DNA of 13,528 nt from contig JBDUCV010000056.1 of NCBI GenBank assembly GCA_040003255.1, positions 1-13,528 on the forward strand, read 5' to 3'. This stretch comes from JBDUCV01 sp040003255. GTDB lineage: Bacteria; Actinomycetota; Actinomycetes; Mycobacteriales; Jatrophihabitantaceae. The translations under genes and the position numbers were made by a program. The notes beneath the pieces were generated by a model. It ran no database searches and had not been told where the DNA came from. It was given only the letters and a program-made list of their open reading frames with translations. Each line of letters begins with the position of its first letter. Position 1 is the stretch's first letter. Below, one piece after another: positions 1 through 6,511 of the stretch.

Positions 1-209
1 GCCGGCGGCGCGGTAGGCCGCCGCAGGTTCAGCGCGAAACGAAGCCAAAAATCCTCGTTACAGGTCGAGCCGCGAGGGGAATAATGAGCTTGCCGTCACG
101 ACACCCGCGGTTGCCCACCGTGTCGTCGCCTGCCAATGCGCGGCCTTTCGGGTCAGCGCCTCTAGGTTGGCGATGGCAGATCACGCTGTCGCTCCCGAAG
201 GAGAGGTAA
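1..209. other. Upstream non-coding stretch
   Basis: I find no convincing gene here. One frame is open from base 3 to 209, but its translation is Arg/Pro-rich and resembles no family I know. A short inverted repeat (GGCGGC at 4-9 with GCCGCC at 17-22) could be the end of a transcript from outside the window. A TANNNT hexamer, TAGGTT at 163-168, is a possible -10 box for the small membrane protein gene at 210, but no matching -35 box is visible, so this is weak. Confidence 0.4.
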
Positions 210-365
210 ATGATTATTTTCGGACTGGTTCTGCTGGTGATCGGATTGATCGCCAAGATCTCCATTCTGTGGACGATCGGCATCATCGTTCTGATCATCG
301 GCTTGGTGCTTTTCGCACTCGGCTCCGCTGGTCGCGCCGTCGGCGGTCGAAGGCACTACTGGTAA
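210..365 (+). CDS. Small hydrophobic membrane protein, DUF6131 type
   Basis: This 51-residue protein is too short for most ORF lists. Two hydrophobic segments (about residues 2-14 and 19-37) are separated by a short turn with Lys15 and then ILWTIG at 19-24. The protein ends in a basic tail, GRAVGGRRHYW at 41-51. The segments and the terminal GGRRHYW are what I recall of DUF6131, a family of tiny actinobacterial membrane proteins of unknown function. The ATG at 210 is fixed by a strong ribosome binding site, AAGGAG at 198-203, six bases upstream. A GC-rich hairpin follows the stop, so it is probably a single-gene transcript. The family name is from memory; the small membrane protein reading is clear from the sequence. 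Confidence 0.85.
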   Translation: MIIFGLVLLVIGLIAKISILWTIGIIVLIIGLVLFALGSAGRAVGGRRHYW

Positions 366-377
366 CTGACGGCTGCC

Positions 378-406
378 CGGCCCGGACCCGACGGCGGTCC
401 GGGCCG
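378..406 (+). terminator. GC-rich hairpin after the small membrane protein gene
   Basis: A perfect 11-base inverted repeat (CGGCCCGGACC at 378-388, GGTCCGGGCCG at 396-406) encloses a 7-base loop and begins 13 bases after the stop codon at 365. There is no T-tract behind it. Terminator-like hairpins without U-runs are common in actinobacteria, so this is a plausible terminator or 3'-end stabiliser. It also separates the 51-aa gene from the next one at 454. Confidence 0.55.
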
Positions 407-441
407 TGTGCTGTCCGGACTTCCCGCGGTACGGGCCGGGC

Positions 442-447
442 TATGGT
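442..447 (+). promoter_or_regulatory. Candidate -10 box for a leaderless transcript
   Basis: TATGGT fits the actinobacterial TANNNT -10 consensus and lies six bases before the GTG at 454. A transcript starting at the usual distance would begin at or next to the start codon. No Shine-Dalgarno sequence precedes that GTG, which fits a leaderless mRNA. This is inference from spacing only; no clear -35 element is seen. Confidence 0.4.
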
Positions 448-453
448 GCAGGC

Positions 454-648
454 GTGACGGATTCCGGCCCGGACGAGCCGCGCGTCGATGAGCGGGCCGC
501 CCTGCTTCCAGAGGAGACCGCCGTCGGCAGCGACAACCCGCATCGCCAGGCCGAGGTGATTCTCGAGGACTCCGACCGGCGTACCGCCGAGCCCGAGCAG
601 ACGCTGCGCGAATCGACCCAAACTCCGGATCGCGACTCGCCCCGCTGA
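454..648 (+). CDS. Small acidic actinobacterial protein of unknown function
   Basis: This 64-residue, hydrophilic and strongly acidic protein has no membrane segment. The N-terminal half contains AALLPEE (16-22), then GSDNPHRQAEVILEDSDRR (25-43). I recall short actinobacterial hypothetical proteins with the same order, AALLPEE then GSDxPxxQAxxIL, but I know no function for them. The frame stays open upstream to a GTG at 406, but that start lies inside the preceding hairpin, so I prefer GTG 454, which follows a good -10 box at leaderless spacing. The gene converges on the ggt gene with only 22 bases between the stop codons. Confidence 0.65.
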   Translation: MTDSGPDEPRVDERAALLPEETAVGSDNPHRQAEVILEDSDRRTAEPEQTLRESTQTPDRDSPR

Positions 649-670
649 CTCACGCGCCGACACGCGCGAC

Positions 671-2500
671 TCACCCGGGGTTCACGACCAGCGCGCTGCC
701 ACCTCCCGAGCGCACTGGTTCGGCGGCTGCCTGGAAGACGCCGCCGGGCAGGAAGTCGATACCGGTCGCATTGCCTATCCATCCGTTCAGCGGCACCACC
801 GGGCCGGTCTGTTCGACGAACTTCTCGCCGTAAGTCACGGTCAATTCGTGCGCGAGTTCACTGGTGATGAAGTCGTGTTCGGCAACCGTGGACGCGGTGT
901 TGCGCTGGGTGGCGCGCGCTGCGGCGATCGCGTTCGGCAGCGTCATCCCGAAGTCGACATGGTTGATCAGCGTCTGCAGCACCGTCGTGATGATCGTCGA
1001 ACCACCCGGAGAGCCGAGGGTGAAATCGGGAACGCCGTGCTTCAACACGATCGTCGGGCTCATGCTCGACCGCGGGCGCTTGCCCGGTGCCGGCAGGTTC
1101 GGGTTGTACACGCCCGGTGCAGACGGCGCGAAGTTGAAGTCGGTCATTTCGTTGTTGAGCAGGAACCCGCGCCCGGGAACGGTGATCCCGCTACCGGCGA
1201 GTTGCTCGATCGTGTTGGTGTAGCTCACGACGTTGCCCCACCGGTCGGCAACGACGAGGTGGTTGGTTTCGGTTCCCTCGCGTGCCGGGCTGCTCGCACC
1301 CGATAGCGGGCAGGCTGCGTACGGCGGGAACGGACTGCCCGGCGCGACCGGGGACGTCAGGGCGGTGTTGCCGACCAGGCAGCGCCGGCTCGCCGCGAAC
1401 GCTGGGTCGAGCAGCCCTTGCAAGGGCACGGGCACGTAGTCCGGGTCGCCGACCCACGCGTTGCGATCAGCGAACGCCAGCCGGGACGCCTCGAGGTAAT
1501 GGAACAGCGCCTGCGCGCGCGGCTCGGCACTGAGATCCCACCCCTGCAAGATGTTGAGGGCCTCGCCCGTGGTCGAGCCACCACTGGATGGCGGCGCCAT
1601 TCCGTAGATATCCAGTCCGCGGTAGGTGACGTGCGTGGGCGTACGGCTCTTCGCGACGTAGTTGGCGACGTCCTGGGCGGTCATGATCCCGGGGCGCACG
1701 GTCAGTGGGGTACCGGGCCATACCGGCGGGTGTTGCACGGTATCGGCGATCTCTTGGCCGAGTGGCCCGGTGTAGAGGTAATCGGCGCCGTGGGCGGCGA
1801 GCTGGGTGTAGGTCAGGGCCAGGTCGGGGTTGCGCAGCGTCGATCCGACCGGCAACGGTTGGCCGTCCGCGGTGAGGAACAGCTTGCGGCTACTGGTAAA
1901 CGCCTGCAGGTCCGGGAGCGCCGCCAGCTCTTGCTGGACGAAGTTCGGGGTGATCTCGAAGCCGCGACGGGCGACGTCGATCGCCGGCCGCAAGTCACGC
2001 GCAAATCTGTTGCGACCGTAGAGCTGCACCGCCTTGGCCCAGGTCGCCACCATCCCGGGCACGCCGACGGACAATCCGGAATGCCGGGCCTCTTCGAAGG
2101 CGAGCGGCTTGCCGGTCTGTGGATCGATGAATAGTGCGGGCGTGCATGCTGAGGGGCACATCTCCCGCCCGTCGATGGTGACTACCTGGTGGCTGGCGGC
2201 AAGGTAGATCACCATGAACCCGCCGCCGCCTGGCCCGGCTACGAAAGGTTCGGTTACGCCGAGTGTGCTCGCAACCGCGACGGCGGCGTCGATTGCGTTG
2301 CCACCGGCGCGAAGGACCTCTATACCCGCCTTGGAGGCGTTGAACTCAGCGGATGCGACTGCACCTCCGGTGCCAGTTGCAACGGCCTGCTTGACATAGC
2401 TAGGTGGTTTGCCGGCACCGGCCGGTGAGACGAGTACCGATGTGCAGAGCGCGGTGACTGCCACGGCGGCGGTCGCGGTGAAGACCAGGCCAGAACGCAT
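671..2500 (-). CDS. ggt: Exported gamma-glutamyltranspeptidase
   Basis: Gamma-glutamyltransferase moves the gamma-glutamyl group of glutathione or related compounds to water or an amino acceptor. The enzyme is made as a proenzyme and cleaves itself before a catalytic Thr. Residue numbers here count from the GTG at 2527; subtract 9 for the ATG at 2500. The nucleophile is Thr421 in ETNHLVVAD, and Asp428 matches E. coli Asp398. LLNNEMTDF (456-464) supplies the substrate-binding Asp463, SSMSPT is at 487-492 and the oxyanion loop GSPGGS at 505-510. Arg121 in DGREM matches the gamma-glutamate-binding Arg of the large subunit. A Sec signal peptide precedes about residue 40; Cys28 has Leu before it, so it is a poor lipobox. 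ATG 2500 gives the shorter, typical signal peptide and has GGGGTGG just upstream. The length is normal for bacterial GGTs. All key residues are present, so it should be active outside the membrane. Confidence 0.95.
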   Translation of the reverse strand: MRSGLVFTATAAVAVTALCTSVLVSPAGAGKPPSYVKQAVATGTGGAVASAEFNASKAGIEVLRAGGNAIDAAVAVASTLGVTEPFVAGPGGGGFMVIYLAASHQVVTIDGREMCPSACTPALFIDPQTGKPLAFEEARHSGLSVGVPGMVATWAKAVQLYGRNRFARDLRPAIDVARRGFEITPNFVQQELAALPDLQAFTSSRKLFLTADGQPLPVGSTLRNPDLALTYTQLAAHGADYLYTGPLGQEIADTVQHPPVWPGTPLTVRPGIMTAQDVANYVAKSRTPTHVTYRGLDIYGMAPPSSGGSTTGEALNILQGWDLSAEPRAQALFHYLEASRLAFADRNAWVGDPDYVPVPLQGLLDPAFAASRRCLVGNTALTSPVAPGSPFPPYAACPLSGASSPAREGTETNHLVVADRWGNVVSYTNTIEQLAGSGITVPGRGFLLNNEMTDFNFAPSAPGVYNPNLPAPGKRPRSSMSPTIVLKHGVPDFTLGSPGGSTIITTVLQTLINHVDFGMTLPNAIAAARATQRNTASTVAEHDFITSELAHELTVTYGEKFVEQTGPVVPLNGWIGNATGIDFLPGGVFQAAAEPVRSGGGSALVVNPG

Positions 2501-2535
2501 GAGCCACCCCAGATCGACAGGAAACACCTAGACCT

Positions 2536-2564
2536 GGCGTACTCGAATCGGTGCCGGGTGTCAA
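2536..2564 (-). promoter_or_regulatory. Candidate promoter for ggt
   Basis: On the minus strand a perfect -35 hexamer TTGACA (2559-2564) is followed, after 17 bases, by TACGCC (2536-2541). The -35 box is ideal, but the -10 box lacks the final T of TANNNT. Initiation would fall near 2529, just ahead of the possible GTG start at 2527 and 29 bases before the preferred ATG at 2500. It lies in the gap after the thioredoxin-fold gene, so ggt may have its own promoter. Confidence 0.3.
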
Positions 2565-2597
2565 TGTTGGCGAACGTCGGTGGCGTCAACCGGCCAC

Positions 2598-2921
2598 TCA
2601 GGTCGCGGCGGCGTCGGCAGCGCGCTTGAGAGCCTGACGCACCTCGGTCAAGGCGGGAACCCCGGCCGTGCCGTCGACGCCGCGATAGACCCGGCAGCTC
2701 AACCCAGCCGGTTGGCCTCGCGCCGCGAACGGATCAACCCCGTCGAGCAGGAAGGTCGGGGATCCGGTGAATCCGCGCCGCTCCGCTTCGGCCTGGCTGG
2801 TGATCACGGTCGTGCGGACGGCAGTGTCGCTCAGCCCGACGTCGGTCAGCCCGGTGCGCAAGAGCCGCAACGCGGCGTCCTGGTGGGGGCAGTCGGACAC
2901 AACCAGCAATTCCACGTCCAT
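2598..2921 (-). CDS. Thioredoxin-fold protein with a single-Cys DCPH motif
   Basis: This 107-residue cytoplasmic protein starts with a beta strand and VSDCPHQD (8-15), where the redox motif of a thioredoxin would sit. It then has a helix, the strand VRTTVITS (35-42), and GSPTFLLDG (53-61), whose Pro55 is at the cis-Pro position. A second Cys (76) lies in LSCRVYR. The fold is that of small actinobacterial proteins annotated as thioredoxin family or alkylmercury-lyase-like. The motif has Cys11 but no partner two residues later, so classic dithiol chemistry is unlikely; it may work with Cys76 or through mixed disulfides. The frame is open further upstream to 3113, but that extension lies in the MFS gene and looks non-coding, so ATG 2921 is the start. 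It is transcribed in the direction of ggt, about 97 bases ahead of it. Confidence 0.75.
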   Translation of the reverse strand: MDVELLVVSDCPHQDAALRLLRTGLTDVGLSDTAVRTTVITSQAEAERRGFTGSPTFLLDGVDPFAARGQPAGLSCRVYRGVDGTAGVPALTEVRQALKRAADAAAT

Positions 2922-3042
2922 GCGATCATCATCCGCTTCACCAGATGGTGCCGATTGGCCAAAGGTCGGTATGCAGGCTGGACGCCGGCACCCGGCCGTG
3001 TTTGTGTGCGCTGTGGCTATTTCGTCGAGATCTGCGTCGACC

Positions 3043-4254
3043 GTGCGGCCCGCTCCGTTGCGGCCATGGCGGTTCATCGTCGGCTTCGGCTTCGTGAGCC
3101 TCTTTGCGGACATGGTCTATGAGGGCGCGCGCAGCATCATCGGGCCCTATCTGGCGACGCTCGGCGCATCTGCCGCGCTGGTCGGGATCGTGGCCGGCGC
3201 TGGCGAGTTCATCGGCTATGGCCTGCGGGTGCTGACCGGATATCTAGTTCAACACAGCCGGCACTACTGGGCCTGGACCATCAGCGGCTACGCCCTGACC
3301 GTGCTGAGTGTGCCGCTGATCGGCAGCACGCACGTTTTGGCGCCAGCGCTGCTGCTGTACGGCGCCGAGCGGCTCGGCAAAGCAGTGCGTTCCCCAGCCA
3401 AAGACACGCTGCTGTCGCACGCCTCAGCGCAGACGGGCCGGGGCCGCGCGTTCGGGGTGCATCAGGCAATGGATCAGCTCGGCGCCGTTGCCGGGCCGCT
3501 GCTGCTTGCGGCCGTGCTCTCGTGGCGCAGCGGCGATTACCGACTCGCATTCGGCGTCCTGCTGGTTCCCGGCGTGGTCGTTCTACTCCTGTTGGGCTGG
3601 CTCCGTTGGCGCGTTCCCGACCCGGCCGCTCAGTACGAACCGAGCGACCCGACGGCTCCATCGACGTCGGACGGAAGGCGTGGCCGCCTGCCGCCGCTGC
3701 TCTGGCGCTACGTGACCGCCGTCGCGGTGCTCTCCTGCGGGGTGGCGTCCTTTCCGCTACTGGCCTTCCACGCGCAGACCACGGGGCTCGTGTCTGACGC
3801 GCAAATCCCGCTGCTGTTCGCTCTAGCGATGTTCGTCGATGGGCTAAGCGGTCTGGTCACCGGTCGGATGTATGACCGCCGCGGACCGCGGGTGCTTCTC
3901 GCTGTTCCGGCAGCTGCAGCGGCCGCGGCCATCGCCTTCAGCAATACCGCTTACCTCGTGTGGATCGGGGTGGCGGTCTGGGGCGTGGTCAACGGCGTCC
4001 TGGACTCCACCGTCAAAGCCGTCGTCACCGAGCTGGTCGACACCCGAGCGCGCGCACCAGCGTTCGGCTGGCTCGCGTTCGTGCGCGGGCTCGGACTGCT
4101 CCTCGGCGGCGCCGCTCTCGGCATCGCCTACGACCACAGCAGCATCCTCACCATCGGCATCATTCTTGCCGCGAATATGGTCGCATTCATCGCCTTGTGG
4201 TCGGTGTTGAACCGGCTCGGGCACGGCCAGGCCGTCCACTCGACACACACGTAG
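3043..4254 (+). CDS. MFS transporter
   Basis: A membrane carrier of the major facilitator superfamily; the substrate is unknown. From the GTG at 3043 it is 403 residues. Hydrophobic segments fit a 12-helix protein with a hydrophilic central loop (about residues 187-220). GRMYDRRGPR in the second half is the MFS loop motif between helices 8 and 9, and ERLGKAVRSPAKD with GRGRAFGVHQAMDQLG are typical of one bacterial MFS subfamily annotated only as MFS transporter. The start is uncertain: ATG 2971 (427 residues, AAAGG upstream) is possible, but the extra 24 residues have codons unlike the rest (aga, tct, att, ttt) and no MFS likeness; TTG 3058 is also possible. It is divergent from the thioredoxin-fold gene. 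A 30-base imperfect tandem repeat crosses its stop codon. Confidence 0.88.
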   Translation: MRPAPLRPWRFIVGFGFVSLFADMVYEGARSIIGPYLATLGASAALVGIVAGAGEFIGYGLRVLTGYLVQHSRHYWAWTISGYALTVLSVPLIGSTHVLAPALLLYGAERLGKAVRSPAKDTLLSHASAQTGRGRAFGVHQAMDQLGAVAGPLLLAAVLSWRSGDYRLAFGVLLVPGVVVLLLLGWLRWRVPDPAAQYEPSDPTAPSTSDGRRGRLPPLLWRYVTAVAVLSCGVASFPLLAFHAQTTGLVSDAQIPLLFALAMFVDGLSGLVTGRMYDRRGPRVLLAVPAAAAAAAIAFSNTAYLVWIGVAVWGVVNGVLDSTVKAVVTELVDTRARAPAFGWLAFVRGLGLLLGGAALGIAYDHSSILTIGIILAANMVAFIALWSVLNRLGHGQAVHSTHT

Positions 4255-4290
4255 GCCCGGGCCGTCCGTTCGGCACGCGGGGAGGCCCGG
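4231..4290 (+). repeat. Two-copy 30-base tandem repeat across the MFS stop codon
   Basis: Bases 4231-4260 and 4261-4290 match at 23 of 30 positions, both starting GCCGTCC and ending AGGCCCGG. A third start, GCCGAG, follows at 4291. The first copy contains the TAG stop at 4252-4254; in the second copy the equivalent bases read GAG. Each GGCCCGGGCC junction is itself a 10-base palindrome. It looks like an old local duplication at the 3' end of the gene, and the repeated GC-rich palindromes could also affect transcript ends. Confidence 0.7.
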
Positions 4291-4363
4291 GCCGAGAATC
4301 AGCCGGGCCGCCTCTCGGAAAATCGCCGCGTGTTTGGCTCCGGCCGGAATCCCCCCGCGCGGG

Positions 4364-4369
4364 TACGGT
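4364..4369 (+). promoter_or_regulatory. Candidate -10 box for a leaderless mvaB transcript
   Basis: TACGGT fits TANNNT and ends seven bases before the ATG at 4377. No purine-rich ribosome binding site lies between them, so a transcript beginning at or beside the ATG is plausible. No -35 element is evident in the GC-rich sequence upstream. Confidence 0.35.
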
Positions 4370-4376
4370 TCGGGCC

Positions 4377-5315
4377 ATGAGCGTGCTGAACCTGCCGGCC
4401 GCCGTCGACATCCGCGAGGTGGGTCCGCGCGACGGTCTGCAACTCGAGGCTCCGGTCGCGCTTGAGGCGAAGCTGCACATGCTCGAAGCCCTGGCGGCGA
4501 CCGGCGTCCGGCGGATCGAGGCGACGGCGTTCGTGTCGCCGCGCGCGTTGCCGGCAATGGCCGACGCCGAGCAAGTCGCGAGGGAGCTGCACCGGTGGAC
4601 GGACGTGCGGTGGTCGGCGCTCGTGGCCAGCCCGACTGGGGCCCGGCGGGCAATCTCGGCTGGGATGACGGATCTTGAATATGTCGTTTCGGCGAGCGAC
4701 GGCCACAGCGTGGCCAACGCCGGCCGGACCAGTGACGAGGCGGTTCGACTCGTCGCCGAAGTGGCCGCGCTCGTCCATGACGCCGGCGGGCAATGCGAGG
4801 TGATCATCGCCGTGGCCTGGGACTGCCCATTCGATGGCAGTACCGCAGTCGCCCGCACGGTTGAGGTCGCGCGTCGCGCGGTCGAGCTGGGCGCTGATCA
4901 GCTGTGCCTCGGCGACACGATCGGCACGACGACCCCGGCGCGGGTAGTAAATCTCGTCGACGAGGTGCGCCGAGCCTGCCCCGGCATCGACCTCGGCGTC
5001 CACTTCCATGACACGCGGGGCACCGGCCAGGCAAATGTTCTCGCCGCGGTACAGGCCGGCGTGACTCAGCTCGACGCGTCTGTGGGCGGACTAGGAGGCT
5101 GTCCGTTCGCCCCCGGCGCCAGCGGCAATATCGCTACCGAGGAGCTGCTGTACATGCTCTCGGACTCCGGCGTGCATACCGGCCTGGACTTCGACTCGGT
5201 GCTCACTGCCGCGCGCGTCACCGAGATGGCCGTCGGGCACGCCCTGCCGAGCTCGCTTTACCGGGCGGGAGGACGCTCGGTGCCACTCGGCCGGGCAGGT
5301 GTGCGCACACCTTGA
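4377..5315 (+). CDS. mvaB: Hydroxymethylglutaryl-CoA lyase family protein
   Basis: The family cleaves 3-hydroxy-3-methylglutaryl-CoA to acetyl-CoA and acetoacetate, the last step of leucine breakdown. The protein is 312 residues, a normal length for a bacterial member, and forms one TIM barrel. EVGPRDGLQ (14-22) gives the catalytic Arg18 and metal ligand Asp19. FVSPRALPAMAD (52-63) is the usual second motif. GDTIGTTTP (179-187) follows. HFHD (209-212) gives metal ligands His209 and His211. The signature loop GGLGGCPFAPGASGN (237-251) carries catalytic Cys242 and metal ligand Asn251, followed by ATEE. All these residues match human HMG-CoA lyase, so activity is expected, though relatives acting on other hydroxyacyl-CoAs share the motifs. 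No other leucine-pathway gene is nearby. It starts at ATG 4377 with no Shine-Dalgarno sequence. Confidence 0.88.
   Translation: MSVLNLPAAVDIREVGPRDGLQLEAPVALEAKLHMLEALAATGVRRIEATAFVSPRALPAMADAEQVARELHRWTDVRWSALVASPTGARRAISAGMTDLEYVVSASDGHSVANAGRTSDEAVRLVAEVAALVHDAGGQCEVIIAVAWDCPFDGSTAVARTVEVARRAVELGADQLCLGDTIGTTTPARVVNLVDEVRRACPGIDLGVHFHDTRGTGQANVLAAVQAGVTQLDASVGGLGGCPFAPGASGNIATEELLYMLSDSGVHTGLDFDSVLTAARVTEMAVGHALPSSLYRAGGRSVPLGRAGVRTP
5297..5312. repeat. 16-base perfect palindrome at the end of mvaB
   Basis: AGGTGTGCGCACACCT is a perfect palindrome covering the last codons of mvaB and ending just before its TGA. As RNA it can fold into a 6-base stem with a GCGC loop from either strand. It lies between the two convergent stop codons (mvaB 5315, capA-like 5342), where a two-way transcription end point would be useful. 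A protein-binding site is the other option. There is no strong T-tract on either side. Confidence 0.5.
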
Positions 5316-5341
5316 GGTTTCCCGGCCTGTCGATTCCGCGA

Positions 5342-6472
5342 TCAGGGCTCAGCAGCCAGCCCTGCGCACTCTCGGTCTTGCGCCCACTGCTGGTTGATCC
5401 GGGCCGCTTCGCTACCGGTGGCTGGTAGCGGGACGCCACGGGCATCGAGGTGTGCCGGCGCGAAGGTGGCGGCGACCACCCGATTCGGTCGCAAGGTCAG
5501 GGTCAGTAGGCCCGCATCGTCCTGCAGGTTGCCGAACGAGCGCCACCACAGGTAGTTGGACAACCCGTAGGCGACGTACACGCCGTCCGAGCGCCAGCCG
5601 GCGCCCTGCAGCTCGTGCGCGTGCGTGCCGATGACGGCGGTCGCTCCGGCGGCCGCCAGCTGGTCGGCGAGCCCTCGCTGGTCTGCGTTCGGGCATCGGG
5701 TGTACTCAGTGCCCCAATGCAGGTAAACGATCACCGTGTCGCCCGCGGCCTTCGCGGCGCGCACCGCCGCGATGAGCTGCGACGAGAAGGCGTTGGCGAT
5801 GCCGGCCGAGCTGTCGTCGGCCGAGAAATTGGCCAGCGTCTCGTCCGGTACCTGACTGGCCGCGAGGACGGCGATGTGCACGCCGTTGATCGTTGCCCGA
5901 TAGGGGGCGTAGGCGCGGCCCGCGTTCGCGCCGATGCCGACGACGGGGAATCTGCTGGACGAGATCGCGGCGAGGGTGTCCTGCAGCCCGACCGAGCCGT
6001 AGTCGGCACCGTGATTGTTGGCCATCGTCGCGATGTCGACGCCGGCGGCACGAAGTGCCGAGAACGCCGACGCGGGCGCACGGAAGGTATACGACTTGTG
6101 TTCCGGCTGACCCCGGGTCGTCACGGCGGTTTCGAGGTTGACCATGGTCAGATCGGCCTTCGAGAGCGCCGCTGCAGCCTCGCCGAAGGCGCTTTCCGGG
6201 TCGGCTGCCAACCGGGTTGCGGTGCGTTCCATGAAGTGCACGTCACCGGCGAAGGCGAAGCTGAACTGACCGCTCGGCGCTGCGGCGATGGTCACTGCAG
6301 ATGTTCTCGGCGGTGCGCTCGGCCATGTGGCCGACGCGGACGCGGCGGCCGGGACCGGCTGGCTCGGGTGACTCGAGGAACCAGCGCCCCCTGACGTGCA
6401 GGCCGTCAGCAGCAGCGTGATCGCACCCGAGCAGGCGGCCCACGATCGTCGTCGAATTCGCACAGCGGGCAT
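5342..6472 (-). CDS. CapA-family lipoprotein (PGA_cap metallophosphatase fold)
   Basis: This 376-residue protein begins with a basic N-terminus, a hydrophobic segment and the lipobox LLTAC, so Cys25 should be lipid-modified and the protein anchored on the outer face of the membrane. A Ser/Pro/Ala-rich linker (26-68) follows. The catalytic-type domain has the metallophosphatase-like order AGDVHF (75-80), NLETAV (112-117), NNHGADYG (152-159), HWGTEY (252-257), GTHAHELQ (282-289) and YGLSNY (302-307), the pattern of the CapA/PGA_cap family. In Bacillus CapA takes part in making or exporting poly-gamma-glutamate, but no capB or capC homologue is nearby, so the substrate is unknown. The frame is open upstream to 6670; ATG 6472 is chosen because it puts the signal peptide at the start. 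It is divergent from the DUF2237 gene with 39 bases between starts. Confidence 0.88.
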   Translation of the reverse strand: MPAVRIRRRSWAACSGAITLLLTACTSGGAGSSSHPSQPVPAAASASATWPSAPPRTSAVTIAAAPSGQFSFAFAGDVHFMERTATRLAADPESAFGEAAAALSKADLTMVNLETAVTTRGQPEHKSYTFRAPASAFSALRAAGVDIATMANNHGADYGSVGLQDTLAAISSSRFPVVGIGANAGRAYAPYRATINGVHIAVLAASQVPDETLANFSADDSSAGIANAFSSQLIAAVRAAKAAGDTVIVYLHWGTEYTRCPNADQRGLADQLAAAGATAVIGTHAHELQGAGWRSDGVYVAYGLSNYLWWRSFGNLQDDAGLLTLTLRPNRVVAATFAPAHLDARGVPLPATGSEAARINQQWAQDRECAGLAAEP

Positions 6473-6511
6473 CCGATCACACCGGCTTGGTGCGGTGCGA
6501 CACTGACCGGC

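Noticed and set aside
848..2134. Long plus-strand frames opposite ggt (152 and 238 codons)
   Set aside because: They lie wholly opposite a gene with intact catalytic motifs, are Arg-rich, and match no family; such frames are usual in high-GC DNA.
2955..2962. TTGGCCAA palindrome between the divergent thioredoxin-fold and MFS genes as an operator
   Set aside because: Eight bases is too short to stand out, there is no second copy, and no regulator gene is adjacent.
2971..3042. N-terminal extension of the MFS transporter from ATG 2971
   Set aside because: Its codons (aga, tct, att, ttt) differ from the rest of the gene and the residues do not look like the start of a carrier; kept only as an alternative start.
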